Assembly: GCF_001264245.1 (NCBI RefSeq)
Contig: NZ_CP011339.1
Location: forward strand, 2,046,001-2,110,000
Reading direction: 5' to 3'
DNA length: 64,000 nt
DNA from: Microcystis panniformis FACHB-1757
GTDB lineage: Bacteria > Cyanobacteriota > Cyanobacteriia > Cyanobacteriales > Microcystaceae
Below the pieces are notes generated by a model. The model saw only the letters and a program-made list of their open reading frames with translations. It searched no databases and was not told the DNA's origin. The number at the start of each line of letters is the position of its first letter. The first letter of the stretch is position 1. Shown piece by piece: positions 1 through 8,338 of this stretch. The translations under genes were made by a program, and so were the position numbers.

Positions 1-57
1 CAAAGAGCGATATCGCTTGCCCTATCTACCTTCTAGCTCGCTTGTCCCCCTCTCAGT

Positions 58-93
58 TATAGACCTCATTTCCACACAGAAACCAGAAGAGCC
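58..93. repeat. Solo right end of a GGCTCTTC-ended MITE
   Basis: About 36 bases ending in GAAGAGCC match, with one difference, the right end of the complete 133-bp element at 22318-22450. No matching left end is seen before it, so this is a solo end or an element cut short. Directly after it (100-126) lies a short run of the 7-base unit CTCCTGT, a heptanucleotide tandem repeat of a kind typical of cyanobacterial intergenic DNA. I see no gene in 1-139. Confidence 0.6.
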
Positions 94-139
94 AATAATC
101 TCCTGTCTCCTGTCTCCTATCTCCTGACGACCGCCTTCG

Positions 140-781
140 TTATAACCATTGTTGTAATTCTGGCCAACCCAAACCCTGACGCACGATATCCGGTTGATCG
201 CCGGTAAAATCAACAATTGTTGACACTTCCGAACCGGGAGCCGAACCATCTTCGATAATTAAATCAACGATATGATCGAGGGCATCGAATAGCCTAGCGG
301 TTTCTAATCCCTTGGTGGGAAAATCCCCCTCCTGATCGGGAAGATGAGCAGAACTAGAGATAATGGGATTTTCTAGGGTTTCGAGAATAGTGCGACAAAT
401 AACGTGATCGGGAACCCGGATACCAGTGGTTTTCCGCTTCGGATTCATCACCACTTTCGGCACTAATTTAGTCGCCGGTAAGAGAAAAGTGTAGGGACCG
501 GGTATAACTCGTCGCATAATTTTATAAGCATAATCGCTGACCACTGCGTACTCGGAAATATTCGACAAAGAAGAACAGAGAAACGTCAAGGGTTTATCAT
601 TAGATAGTTGCTTGATTTGGCGAACTCGTTCGACGGCGGATTTCACATTGAGATCGCAACCGATCGCATAGACGGTATCGGTAGGATAAAGCATAATTGC
701 CCCATTTTTCAGGGCATGACAGATTTCTTGGATAGAACGTTGTTGGGGATTTTCCGGATGGAGAGAGTAAATAGTAGCCAT
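140..781 (-). CDS. TsaC/YciO/Sua5-family protein (threonylcarbamoyl-AMP synthase-like)
   Basis: 213 residues, one YrdC-type domain over nearly the full length. Members make L-threonylcarbamoyl-AMP from threonine, bicarbonate and ATP for the t6A37 modification of tRNAs; the YciO branch is close but less well defined in function. Seen: PTDTVYAIGCD near residue 33, QIKQLSNDKP in the middle of the domain, PGPYTFLLPA, a GIRVPDH segment and a late SGSEVSTIVD-like part (APGSEVSTIVD). The C-terminal Sua5 domain is absent, so this is the short type. The ATG at 779-781 lies inside the 5' end of the divergent larC gene, so the two starts overlap by 24 bases. Family assignment is firm; TsaC against YciO is not resolved here. 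Confidence 0.85.
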   Translation of the reverse strand: MATIYSLHPENPQQRSIQEICHALKNGAIMLYPTDTVYAIGCDLNVKSAVERVRQIKQLSNDKPLTFLCSSLSNISEYAVVSDYAYKIMRRVIPGPYTFLLPATKLVPKVVMNPKRKTTGIRVPDHVICRTILETLENPIISSSAHLPDQEGDFPTKGLETARLFDALDHIVDLIIEDGSAPGSEVSTIVDFTGDQPDIVRQGLGWPELQQWL

Positions 782-2014
782 GATAGCAAAATCGTCGCCT
801 ATTGGGATTGTCCCACGGGAATCGCCGGGGATATGTGTTTAGGGGCATTAGTAGATTTAGGAGTCCCCTTAGAATACCTGATTGCACAACTAAAAACTTT
901 AGGAATCGAGGATGAATATCAGTTAAAGGCCGAAAAACTGCATCGTCGCGGTCAAATTGCCACTAAGATTCACGTCGATGTCACTGCCGAGAAGTCCTCT
1001 GATCATCACCACCATCACCATCATACCCCCGCTCGCCATTTACCGGAGATTGAAAATTTAATTAAACAGGCAAATTTACCCCAGAAAGTCCAAGAATGGA
1101 GTTTAGCGGTTTTTCAACAACTTGCGATCGCAGAAGGAGCCGTTCACGGGATCGCACCGGAAAAAGTGCATTTTCACGAAGTCGGGGCAACCGATGCCAT
1201 TATCGATATCGTCGGGACTTGTTTGGGTTTGGATTGGCTATCGGTAAGTGAATTATACTGTTCTTCTCTACCCACCGGCGGCGGTACAGTTCAGGCCGCC
1301 CATGGTCGTTTACCGGTTCCCGTGCCAGCAGTAGTACAATTGTTCAGCCAGCGACAAGTACCAATTTATAGTAATGGCATCGAAGCGGAGTTAGTAACAC
1401 CCACGGGGGCAGCTATTGTGACAACTTTAGCTAAAAGTTTCGGTAAACCGCCGAAAATGCAGTTAGAAAAGGTCGGTTTAGGAGCAGGGACAAAAGATTT
1501 ACCGATTCCCAATCTTGTCCGACTTTGGTTAGGGAAAAAAGAATCAGAAAAGCTAGATGAAATTGAAACTGTGGCAGTTTTAGAAACTCAAATTGATGAC
1601 TTAAATCCACAAGCGATCGCCTACTTAAGCGAGGCTTTATTACAAGCGGGTGCCTTGGATGTATTTAGTCAAGCAATTACTATGAAAAAATCTCGTTTGG
1701 GGATACTTTTGACAGTAATTTGTGCCTTGGATAAAATTGCTATTTGTGAAAATATGATCTTTCAGGAAACCACAACTTTAGGCATTAGAAGGACAATTCA
1801 AGAGCGATCGATCTTAAAAAGAGAGATACAATCGATCGATACTGTCTATGGACAAATTCGGCTAAAAGTTGCCTACAAAGAGTCAATTAATCAACCGATT
1901 ACCGTACAACCAGAATACGAAGATTGTGCCGCAATTGCCCGTCAGCATCATCTACCTTGGCGATTTGTTCATCAAATGGCCTTAGCTATTTGGCAAGAAA
2001 AAAATCAGTCTTGA
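758..2014 (+). CDS. larC: Nickel-pincer cofactor biosynthesis protein LarC
   Basis: About 418 residues. LarC performs CTP-dependent nickel insertion into the pyridinium-3,5-bisthiocarboxylic acid mononucleotide, the cofactor of lactate racemase and relatives. Seen: the N-terminal DCPTGIAGDMCLGALVD signature, a run of seven histidines (around residue 85) typical of LarC and plausible for nickel handling, HFHEVGATDAIIDIVG, the LPTGGGTV stretch, and the C-terminal ETQIDDLNPQ motif. I chose the ATG at 758; an upstream in-frame extension to 608 runs antisense through the neighbouring gene and has no LarC similarity. There is no in-frame ATG closer to the conserved KIVAYWDC. No lactate-racemase-like larA is in the window, so the client enzyme is unknown. 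Confidence 0.9.
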   Translation: MERVNSSHDSKIVAYWDCPTGIAGDMCLGALVDLGVPLEYLIAQLKTLGIEDEYQLKAEKLHRRGQIATKIHVDVTAEKSSDHHHHHHHTPARHLPEIENLIKQANLPQKVQEWSLAVFQQLAIAEGAVHGIAPEKVHFHEVGATDAIIDIVGTCLGLDWLSVSELYCSSLPTGGGTVQAAHGRLPVPVPAVVQLFSQRQVPIYSNGIEAELVTPTGAAIVTTLAKSFGKPPKMQLEKVGLGAGTKDLPIPNLVRLWLGKKESEKLDEIETVAVLETQIDDLNPQAIAYLSEALLQAGALDVFSQAITMKKSRLGILLTVICALDKIAICENMIFQETTTLGIRRTIQERSILKREIQSIDTVYGQIRLKVAYKESINQPITVQPEYEDCAAIARQHHLPWRFVHQMALAIWQEKNQS

Positions 2015-2060
2015 CAGCAGGGCAATTTTATCATAAAACTGGTATATCCATTTTTCAAAA

Positions 2061-2152
2061 GAACGTAGGTTGGGTTGAAGCATGAAACCCAACGCCCGCT
2101 CATGTTACGCTACCGTTAACCCATCCTACAAATAATTGTACCTCCCTACTTA
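2061..2152 (+). mobile_element. MITE family 1, copy lacking its left end
   Basis: Matches the 122-bp element at 34601-34722 from AACGTAGGTTGGG to the right tip CCTCCCTACTTA, but the left 30 bases (TAAGTAGGTGGGTGG onward) are missing. A 19-base direct repeat beginning TATATCCATTTTTC flanks it (2043-2061 and 2151-2169). The right copy overlaps the stop codon of the DUF29 gene. Confidence 0.75.
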
Positions 2153-2162
2153 TATCCATTTT

Positions 2163-2615
2163 TCAAAAGCTATTTCCAGGAAGATAATCCCAATTTAAAA
2201 CCTGTTCTTGGCTAAAAGGACAATCAACAGGAAAAGTTTCTTTTGGTAAATTAGTTTCATTTACCGTCCCTCGCACTGCTTTTTGATAACATTCAGCGAA
2301 AATATCGGCTAAATAGGGTTTTAAGCTAGGACTATCCCTGAAAATAAACTCTAATTGTTCTCTTTGCTCATCAATGGTATTTATCCAGCTATTAGTCGGT
2401 TTTTCTGGTTGATATTGCCATTTAAGTAAGTGCATCAAGAGAACTTTTAAACGACTGAATACCTCCCGTCTATTATTACGTCCTATATCGGATATTTCTT
2501 CGATTAAGTTATCTAAATCGAGGGCTGCTAAATTGCACTTTTTTAAGTGATTTACGGTTTGCTCAATCCACAAATTAAAATCAGTTTCATAAAGCTGAGA
2601 TAATTGATTTTTCAT
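2163..2615 (-). CDS. DUF29 family protein
   Basis: 150 residues. It has the usual DUF29 layout: YETDFNLWIEQT near the N-terminus, then DLDNLIEEISDIGR, a LLMHLLKWQYQPEK helix, and the late KETFPVDCPFSQEQVL segment. The family is all-helical, abundant in cyanobacteria, and has no established biochemical role. Length is typical (about 145-150). The gene stands alone between two repeat-rich gaps. The stop codon lies within one arm of the 19-base direct repeat that brackets the neighbouring MITE, so the extreme C-terminus could have been altered by that insertion, though the ending (WDYLPGNSF) looks normal for the family. Confidence 0.85.
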   Translation of the reverse strand: MKNQLSQLYETDFNLWIEQTVNHLKKCNLAALDLDNLIEEISDIGRNNRREVFSRLKVLLMHLLKWQYQPEKPTNSWINTIDEQREQLEFIFRDSPSLKPYLADIFAECYQKAVRGTVNETNLPKETFPVDCPFSQEQVLNWDYLPGNSF

Positions 2616-2685
2616 GTTGAAAATATCCCATTTAGAAGTCGGTGGTAACGCACCACTCTCTTAACTATAACCGCTGACGGGGAGG

Positions 2686-2816
2686 TAAGTAGTCGGACAT
2701 AAGTTTTCGCTGCTGTATAAAGTTTTGTAAATAGGGTAGAAGGCTGTATGCAGCAGCGAAAACCGGCTATTTTACATTCCTTAACATAGTGTTGTTTATT
2801 TATGTCCGACTACTTA
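2686..2816. mobile_element. MITE family A (131 bp, perfect 17-bp inverted ends)
   Basis: The ends read TAAGTAGTCGGACATAA and its exact reverse complement at 2800-2816. The 131-bp interior has no ORF. TA at both tips is consistent with a TA target duplication, as in IS630/Tc1-mariner-type transposition (inference). It abuts MITE family B, which entered at its terminal TA. Confidence 0.75.
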
Positions 2817-2909
2817 AGTAGTCATGCAAAATTAATTACCTGCCCGATCGAGCTAAAACCCTTACGGGGCAATGATCGTCATGTGTAAATAATTTTGCCT
2901 AGGTACTTA
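2815..2909 (+). mobile_element. MITE family B, copy 1 (95 bp)
   Basis: 95 bp with imperfect inverted ends (TAAGTAGTCATGCAAAATTA against TAAGTACCTAGGCAAAATTA). Copies of the same length occur at 27936-28030 and 54151-54245. This copy starts at the last TA of MITE A, so it was inserted there. The rest of the gap 2616-3198 shows no gene; it must hold the promoter of the DUF262-HEPN pair. Confidence 0.85.
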
Positions 2910-3198
2910 CCAATTTTCAGTAGATAGCATCCGAGGGAACCTTGATTCCTTCTTAATTCTCGCTTTAGTCGTGCTTTGATGACATCCCAGCTGCCATTTG
3001 CCGTTGAGATAAATTTCCCTCTTGACCAAGTTGGTAGAGCAAGTTTCTTTGTTCTATGTTAAGATATTGGAGGCTTCGTTTTTGGATCTGATTTGTTGTT
3101 GTATTGATCAGACAGTACCTGATAATCCTTTTTCTGTCAACTCTTAAGGAGTCGTGCGTTTCATTTTTGAATTGGCAATATTAGGAGGGATAAAAATT

Positions 3199-4314
3199 AT
3201 GGTTAATTATCTCAGTCAAGAAGAGGAATTACTAGCAGCCGAAGAAGAAAAGTATCTAGAGGAAGAAGATGATGTGGATTTTCCTCCTGCGGATATTATT
3301 GCTTACAATGAGCAGCGTTCCTGCTCTGATCTAGTTAGAATGTATCAAAAAAAACAATTGGTTATCGATCCAGATTTTCAAAGAGATATGGTGTGGACTG
3401 ATCCACAACAAACTCGTTTTATTGATAGTTTAATGAAACAGTTACCGATTCCTAGTATGTGTATTAGTCTTGACTATAAGACAGATAAACGCTATATCAT
3501 CGATGGATTACAACGAATTAGTACCATAGTCAAATTTTTAACTACTGAAGATTGGAAGCTATCAAAATTAGCTGATGTAGATTCGTCTATTTCTGGAAAA
3601 ACAGTTGAGGAAATAAAAACTCAGCATGAAGAATTATATGAACGCGTAGAAAATATGACTATTCCCATCACCATGATTCGCTACGACTCCAGCAAAAAAA
3701 CTCATAATAATTATATTTTTAACATTTTCCATCGCTTAAATACCGGTGGAGTAAAACTTAATAATCAGGAGATCAGAAATTGTATCTATAATGGCGAGTT
3801 TAATACTTTTTTAAAAGAATGCGCTCAATATGAAAACTGGCTTTTGCTGATGGATCGAAAGCAGAAAAAAGCATCTCGATTTGAAGATGAAGAATTAGTT
3901 CTTCGTTTCTTTGCTTTTTATGATGGATACCAGAACTACAAGGGGAAATTGACCGGATTTTTAAATGATTATATGTATAAACATAGATTTGCCCACCAAG
4001 ATTTTATTCAAGATAAAGATCAATTATTTAAGCAAACTGTTGACTTGATTTATGATAGAATCTTCAAAGAGGAACCTCTCAAAACCAGTAAAGTTATTGC
4101 TGAGGGAATTCTGTTAGGAGTTGCCAAAAATTTAGATACTTTAGTCAATCTCTCCAATGATGAATTACAAGACAAGTATTCTAGATTAATAAAATCTGAA
4201 CCATTTTTAACTAAAAATTTATCTGGTGGTATGTATCGAAAAGATAAGGCTTTAGAGAGAATTAATACATCTATCAAAATTTTTTCATCTACTTCTACTG
4301 GTAATGATTACTAA
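3199..4314 (+). CDS. DUF262 (GmrSD N-terminal domain-like) protein
   Basis: 371 residues. An acidic N-terminal segment (about residues 8-28) is followed by a DUF262 domain. Seen: DPDFQRDMVW, which matches the family R-x-x-x-W element, then YIIDGLQRI, the conserved DGxQR motif. In characterised relatives (GmrS, BrxU, SspE) the domain is a ParB/Srx-fold NTPase-type module that governs restriction of foreign DNA. No HNH or GmrD half follows in this protein. ATG at 3199 has a good ribosome site (AGGAGG at 3183-3188); a longer frame from 3154 has none. The stop overlaps the start of the HEPN gene by 11 bases, so the two are translationally coupled. The role in defence is inference from family and coupling. 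Confidence 0.8.
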   Translation: MVNYLSQEEELLAAEEEKYLEEEDDVDFPPADIIAYNEQRSCSDLVRMYQKKQLVIDPDFQRDMVWTDPQQTRFIDSLMKQLPIPSMCISLDYKTDKRYIIDGLQRISTIVKFLTTEDWKLSKLADVDSSISGKTVEEIKTQHEELYERVENMTIPITMIRYDSSKKTHNNYIFNIFHRLNTGGVKLNNQEIRNCIYNGEFNTFLKECAQYENWLLLMDRKQKKASRFEDEELVLRFFAFYDGYQNYKGKLTGFLNDYMYKHRFAHQDFIQDKDQLFKQTVDLIYDRIFKEEPLKTSKVIAEGILLGVAKNLDTLVNLSNDELQDKYSRLIKSEPFLTKNLSGGMYRKDKALERINTSIKIFSSTSTGNDY

Positions 4315-4807
4315 AAGTTATTTATTCAAGACGCTAAACAGGCTTGATAAACTCTATAATGACTCTACAACTGATGATCAAAAAATTTTTTATTCTAAAC
4401 TAGCTCTAATAGAATTATGTGGCTGGATCGAGGAAACTATGGATGATATAGTTTTAAGATGTGCTAAACGATGCTTAAAGTCCGAAGCTAACCAAAAATT
4501 CATCAAAGACGAGATTATTAAGCCTAACTCTAAATTTCAATATGAAGCTTTTAGAAAAATGTTGATGATGGTTATTGGTTTAGCAACATTAGAAAAAATT
4601 GAAAAAAAGTTAGAAAAAACTGGTAAAATTAGTGCTTTAAAAGGTGATCTGGGTAATCTAAAGAGAAGTCGCAATCGAGCGGCTCATACTCATACTAAAG
4701 GTACTTTGAGAACCTATGACGCTCCTTCTAAAACTAAACATGATTTTGATAGAATATATGCTTTGTTAACAGAGTTAGATGCAGAATTGCAACGTCATAA
4801 ATGTTGA
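4304..4807 (+). CDS. HEPN-domain protein, partner of the DUF262 gene
   Basis: 167 residues, mainly helical, lysine-rich. The sequence RNRAAHTH near residue 126 fits the HEPN catalytic pattern R-x4-6-H (RNxxAH), which in many toxins and Cas proteins marks a metal-independent ribonuclease. It starts inside the end of the DUF262 gene (ATG at 4304, 11-base overlap) and so is made with it. HEPN proteins coupled to DUF262-type regulators have been noted in surveys of conflict systems. I cannot assign the exact HEPN subfamily; the MAE_28990/MAE_18760-like and RiboL-PSP-like types, first seen in this genus or near it, are candidates. RNA cleavage activity is inference from the motif. Confidence 0.65.
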   Translation: MITKSYLFKTLNRLDKLYNDSTTDDQKIFYSKLALIELCGWIEETMDDIVLRCAKRCLKSEANQKFIKDEIIKPNSKFQYEAFRKMLMMVIGLATLEKIEKKLEKTGKISALKGDLGNLKRSRNRAAHTHTKGTLRTYDAPSKTKHDFDRIYALLTELDAELQRHKC

Positions 4808-4959
4808 CTTATTTCTCGTACAATCGCTTTTAGCGCACCTTCGACAAAGACAATCAGTAAAAATTAAGCTTCCTAACCGGTGAAAATTAACTACAAGCGA
4901 TCGAAAAACTGGGAAAATATTCAATTGATTCAATGTCATCTTTTTTAACTATCCTGCCC

Positions 4960-5349
4960 ATGAATAATCAGGTCATCCGTACTCATAAAGCTCCAGCCCC
5001 TGTGGGTCCCTATAATCAAGCGATCGCCGCTACTGGTCCTTTTCTCTTTGTTGCGGGACAAATTCCCCTAGATCCCGTCACGGGTGAAATCGTCTCCGGG
5101 GAAATTAGCGCCCAAACCGAACAAGTTATGGCCAATCTAGAGGGCATTTTAACCGCTGCCGGGGCTAATTGGTCAAATGTGGTGAAAACTACCGTCTTTC
5201 TCTCGGATTTAGCCAATTTCGGGGCGATGAATCAAGTTTATGCCCGTTATTTCCCCCCGGAAACTGCCCCGGCCCGGGCCTGTGTGGAGGTGGCCCGTCT
5301 TCCCAAAGATGTGCTAGTGGAAATAGAATGTATTGCCGCTTTAGCCTAA
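4960..5349 (+). CDS. ridA: RidA family enamine/imine deaminase
   Basis: 129 residues, the usual RidA length. RidA hydrolyses reactive enamine/imine intermediates such as 2-aminoacrylate released by PLP enzymes. Seen: the N-terminal IRTHKAPAPVGPYNQA, FVAGQIPLDP, the arginine in TAPARACVEV that binds the substrate carboxylate, and the closing PKDVLVEIECIA. I chose ATG at 4960 (MNNQVIRT), because the upstream ATG at 4933 adds nine residues not found in the family. It converges on rpoC1 with 40 bases between the stop codons. Confidence 0.92.
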   Translation: MNNQVIRTHKAPAPVGPYNQAIAATGPFLFVAGQIPLDPVTGEIVSGEISAQTEQVMANLEGILTAAGANWSNVVKTTVFLSDLANFGAMNQVYARYFPPETAPARACVEVARLPKDVLVEIECIAALA

Positions 5350-5356
5350 AAATTAA

Positions 5357-5373
5357 GGTGGGCATTGCCCACC
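5357..5373. terminator. Hairpin between convergent ridA and rpoC1
   Basis: A 7-bp GC-rich stem (GGTGGGC / GCCCACC) with a 3-base loop sits between two convergent stop codons. There is no strong T-run, so a bidirectional terminator is an inference from place and structure. It could also be a piece of a dispersed hairpin repeat. Confidence 0.4.
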
Positions 5374-5389
5374 CTAACCTAATCTCTCT

Positions 5390-7270
5390 CTAGACCACCA
5401 AAGCTTCTAGAATCGTCTTATTGTAGATAATTCGCCCTACTGTAGTACGCACATACTGAGCAATTATCTGACCATCCTTCTCGCGGGTTTTGCGTTCCCG
5501 ATAATATTTCCAGATGCTGCCATCGGGGAGAGTTTCCGTTTCCAGGACTTCCTCATCGGGTTTATTGGTTTTCACCTTTTCTCCCACCGGTAAACGCAAC
5601 CACACGGAAGCGTGCAGATCTACCAATCCCTGATCAAAAGCGCGAATAGCGTCATCCATGCTGGCGAAATAACGACCTCCACCCTTTTGGGCCTTGGGAT
5701 TTTCGGCCGTGAGATAATAACAACCCAAAACCATATCCTGAGAAGGGGCAACAATCGGGCGACCGGTCGCCGGTGAGAGAATATTATGACAGGCCAACAT
5801 CAACAAGCGCGCTTCCGATTGTGCCTCCAGGGAGAGGGGAATATGTACGGCCATTTGGTCCCCGTCAAAGTCAGCGTTAAAAGCGGGACAGACGAGGGGA
5901 TGTAACTGAATCGCCCGGCCCTCCACCAGTATCGGTTCAAACGCTTGAATGCCCAAACGGTGCAGGGTAGGGGCGCGGTTTAACATCACCGGGTGTCCCG
6001 TGATTACTTCATCCAAGACGTGCCAAACATTGGCATCCCCCCGTTGGATCATTTTCTTGGCTGCCTTGATATTATTGACGATGCCTAATTTAATTAAACG
6101 ATGGATAACGAAGGGTTGGAACAATTCGATCGCCATTTCCCGGGGTAAACCGCATTGATAGATCTTCAATTTCGGACCAACAACGATAACCGAACGTCCC
6201 GAATAGTCCACCCGTTTACCGAGGAGATTTTGACGGAAACGCCCCTGTTTACCCTCGATAATATCCGATAAAGACTTCAGGGCGCGATTATTGGCCCCCA
6301 CCACCGTGCGACCGCGACGACCGTTATCAATTAAAGCATCGACGGCCTCCTGTAACATCCGTTTTTCATTGCGGACGATAATTTCGGGGGCGAGAATTTC
6401 TTGCAGACGGGATAAACGGTTATTGCGGTTAATCACCCGACGGTAGAGATCGTTCAGGTCAGAGGTGGCAAAACGGCCGCCGTCCAACTGCACCATCGGG
6501 CGTAAATCGGGGGGAATCACGGGAATTACGCTTAAAACCATCCATTCTGCCTGAGAACCCGTGGCGACAAAGTTATCGATTACCCGGAGACGTTTAATTA
6601 ATTTTGCCCGTTTTTGCCCCTTACTTTCGACAATTTCCGTCCGCAGTCTTTCCGCTTCTTCTTCCAGGTTAATTTCCTGTAAGAGTCTTTGGATAGCCTC
6701 GGCCCCGATACCCACTTCAATACCGACTAATTCCGAATCCTCCGCGTAGATTTCCTCTTCGATCTCTAACCATTGATCTTCGCTGAGGAGTTGTTTATAA
6801 CTAAGATTGCCGGCATTACCCGGATCGAGAACCACATAGGCATTAAAATAGACGATTTGCTCCACGTCCCGCAGGGGCATATCGAGCAGGATACTGAGAT
6901 AGCTGGGAATACCTTTGAGATACCAAACGTGGGTGACGGGGGCAGCTAATTTGATAAAACCCATGCGATGACGACGTACCCGCGACTCGGTGACTTCCAC
7001 TCCGCAACGTTCACAGACAATTCCCCGGTGACGGACGCGTTTGTATTTACCGCACCAACATTCCCAGTCCTTCGAGGGTCCAAAAATTTTCTCGCAGAAT
7101 AACCCATCCATTTCCGGTTTGAGAGTCCGATAGTTGATCGTTTCTGGTTTGGTTACTTCTCCGACGACTTGACCGTTAGGCAGGTTTCTTTCTCCCCATT
7201 GCCGAATTCTTTCGGGGGACGCTAAACCGATTTTGACGTAATCAAATCTTTGATCTGTTGGAGTCTTCAT
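5390..7270 (-). CDS. rpoC1: RNA polymerase gamma subunit RpoC1
   Basis: 626 residues, matching cyanobacterial RpoC1. In cyanobacteria the bacterial beta-prime subunit is split into RpoC1 (N-terminal part) and RpoC2. Seen: MKTPTDQRFDYVKIGLASP at the start; the zinc-binding cysteines (CWCGKYKR ... CERCGVEV, around residues 71-90); the rudder and clamp region; and the absolutely conserved NADFDGDQMAVH near residue 470, whose aspartates hold the catalytic magnesium. The protein ends at KTILEALVV, the normal split point. rpoB and rpoC2 are not adjacent; a solitary rpoC1 is also known from Synechocystis. The promoter must lie in 7271-7450. Confidence 0.98.
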   Translation of the reverse strand: MKTPTDQRFDYVKIGLASPERIRQWGERNLPNGQVVGEVTKPETINYRTLKPEMDGLFCEKIFGPSKDWECWCGKYKRVRHRGIVCERCGVEVTESRVRRHRMGFIKLAAPVTHVWYLKGIPSYLSILLDMPLRDVEQIVYFNAYVVLDPGNAGNLSYKQLLSEDQWLEIEEEIYAEDSELVGIEVGIGAEAIQRLLQEINLEEEAERLRTEIVESKGQKRAKLIKRLRVIDNFVATGSQAEWMVLSVIPVIPPDLRPMVQLDGGRFATSDLNDLYRRVINRNNRLSRLQEILAPEIIVRNEKRMLQEAVDALIDNGRRGRTVVGANNRALKSLSDIIEGKQGRFRQNLLGKRVDYSGRSVIVVGPKLKIYQCGLPREMAIELFQPFVIHRLIKLGIVNNIKAAKKMIQRGDANVWHVLDEVITGHPVMLNRAPTLHRLGIQAFEPILVEGRAIQLHPLVCPAFNADFDGDQMAVHIPLSLEAQSEARLLMLACHNILSPATGRPIVAPSQDMVLGCYYLTAENPKAQKGGGRYFASMDDAIRAFDQGLVDLHASVWLRLPVGEKVKTNKPDEEVLETETLPDGSIWKYYRERKTREKDGQIIAQYVRTTVGRIIYNKTILEALVV

Positions 7271-7450
7271 TCTGAATTTTTTACTATGGGTAATGATTCT
7301 GGGATAAGCGATCGCTCGCGCGTTCTCGATGCCCCGATGACAACTATTAGGCAGAAACGACAGTTAACTCAGTCACTTTTTCTTGGGGTCAAACTGGCCC
7401 GATCGAGTCCGGGACATTACATTATACAATTTTTCTAGTTCGATCGACCA

Positions 7451-8338
7451 TTAAGTGATATTTTCCCAGATGATGATGCTACCGTCGGCCGCAGCCGCTG
7501 CTAGGTGACAATAATCGGGGCTGAGAACTAAACTGGAGATCGGCGATGATCGCCCATTGTCGCTGCTAAGAGTTGCGATCGCCTGTTGAGAATTGGCTAA
7601 CCAGATTTTAATCTCTCCGTCGGTTCCCCCGGTAAATAACCATTGACCCTCCTCTGCAAATACCAAGCTTGTCACCTGACCATTATGGGCATTAATCACC
7701 CGAATTGGCGCAAAATGACCGCTTTTCTCTGGGTCGTATTGCCAGATTTTCACCGTCCCATCCACACAACCGGCGGCAATAATCTGACTATCGGCAGCGA
7801 TCGCCAGACTCTGCACCGAAGAAACGTTACCAGATAGGACGGCGATTTTTGCTCCCGATCCCAATTGCCAGAGGGTGACAGTGCCATCACCTCCAGCTGC
7901 GGCGATAAAATCTTGATTAGGAGCCACTGCTAGGGCATAAATTGCCCCTAGACTGTCATAGGAGCTAAATGCTTCGTTTTCCTGCTCTAAATTCCACTGT
8001 TTTAGGGTTTGATCGTAACTACCGCTAACCAAAAAATGCCAACGGGGGGCAAAATCCAGGCCGTGAATCGAACCGAGATGACCGAGGAAAATTTGATTTA
8101 ATTCCAGACTACTGCCATCGCCGGCTAACGTCCATAATTTAACGGTTTGATCGAATCCTCCCGTCGCTAGATGATAATCGCCATTTCCGGTCACTGCTAG
8201 GGCTAAAATGCCCTGATCGTGAGCTTCTACCGTATTAATCAGGGTTCCTGTGGCAAAATCCCAGATTTTTAGGGTACGATCCCAACTAACGCTAATTAAA
8301 AACCGTTGATCCTCGGTAATTGCGATCGCTGTAATCAT
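7451..8338 (-). CDS. Seven-bladed WD40 repeat protein
   Basis: 295 residues made almost wholly of WD40 repeats. I count seven blade endings: SWDRTLKIWD, GGFDQTVKLWT, GSYDQTLKQWN, GGDGTVTLWQ, CVDGTVKIWQ, GGTDGEIKIWL, and AADGSIIIWE, enough for one closed propeller. There is no signal peptide or other domain, so it is probably a cytoplasmic scaffold; the partner is unknown. Its ATG overlaps the stop of the preceding gene by ATGA, so the two are translationally coupled and may work together. Confidence 0.85.
   Translation of the reverse strand: MITAIAITEDQRFLISVSWDRTLKIWDFATGTLINTVEAHDQGILALAVTGNGDYHLATGGFDQTVKLWTLAGDGSSLELNQIFLGHLGSIHGLDFAPRWHFLVSGSYDQTLKQWNLEQENEAFSSYDSLGAIYALAVAPNQDFIAAAGGDGTVTLWQLGSGAKIAVLSGNVSSVQSLAIAADSQIIAAGCVDGTVKIWQYDPEKSGHFAPIRVINAHNGQVTSLVFAEEGQWLFTGGTDGEIKIWLANSQQAIATLSSDNGRSSPISSLVLSPDYCHLAAAAADGSIIIWENIT

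Noticed and set aside
608..757. Upstream extension of larC to 608
   Set aside because: It is antisense to the TsaC-like gene and adds residues without LarC similarity; ATG 758 leaves a normal N-terminus.
5390..7270. rpoC1 as a truncated rpoC
   Set aside because: The end at KTILEALVV is the normal cyanobacterial split between RpoC1 and RpoC2.
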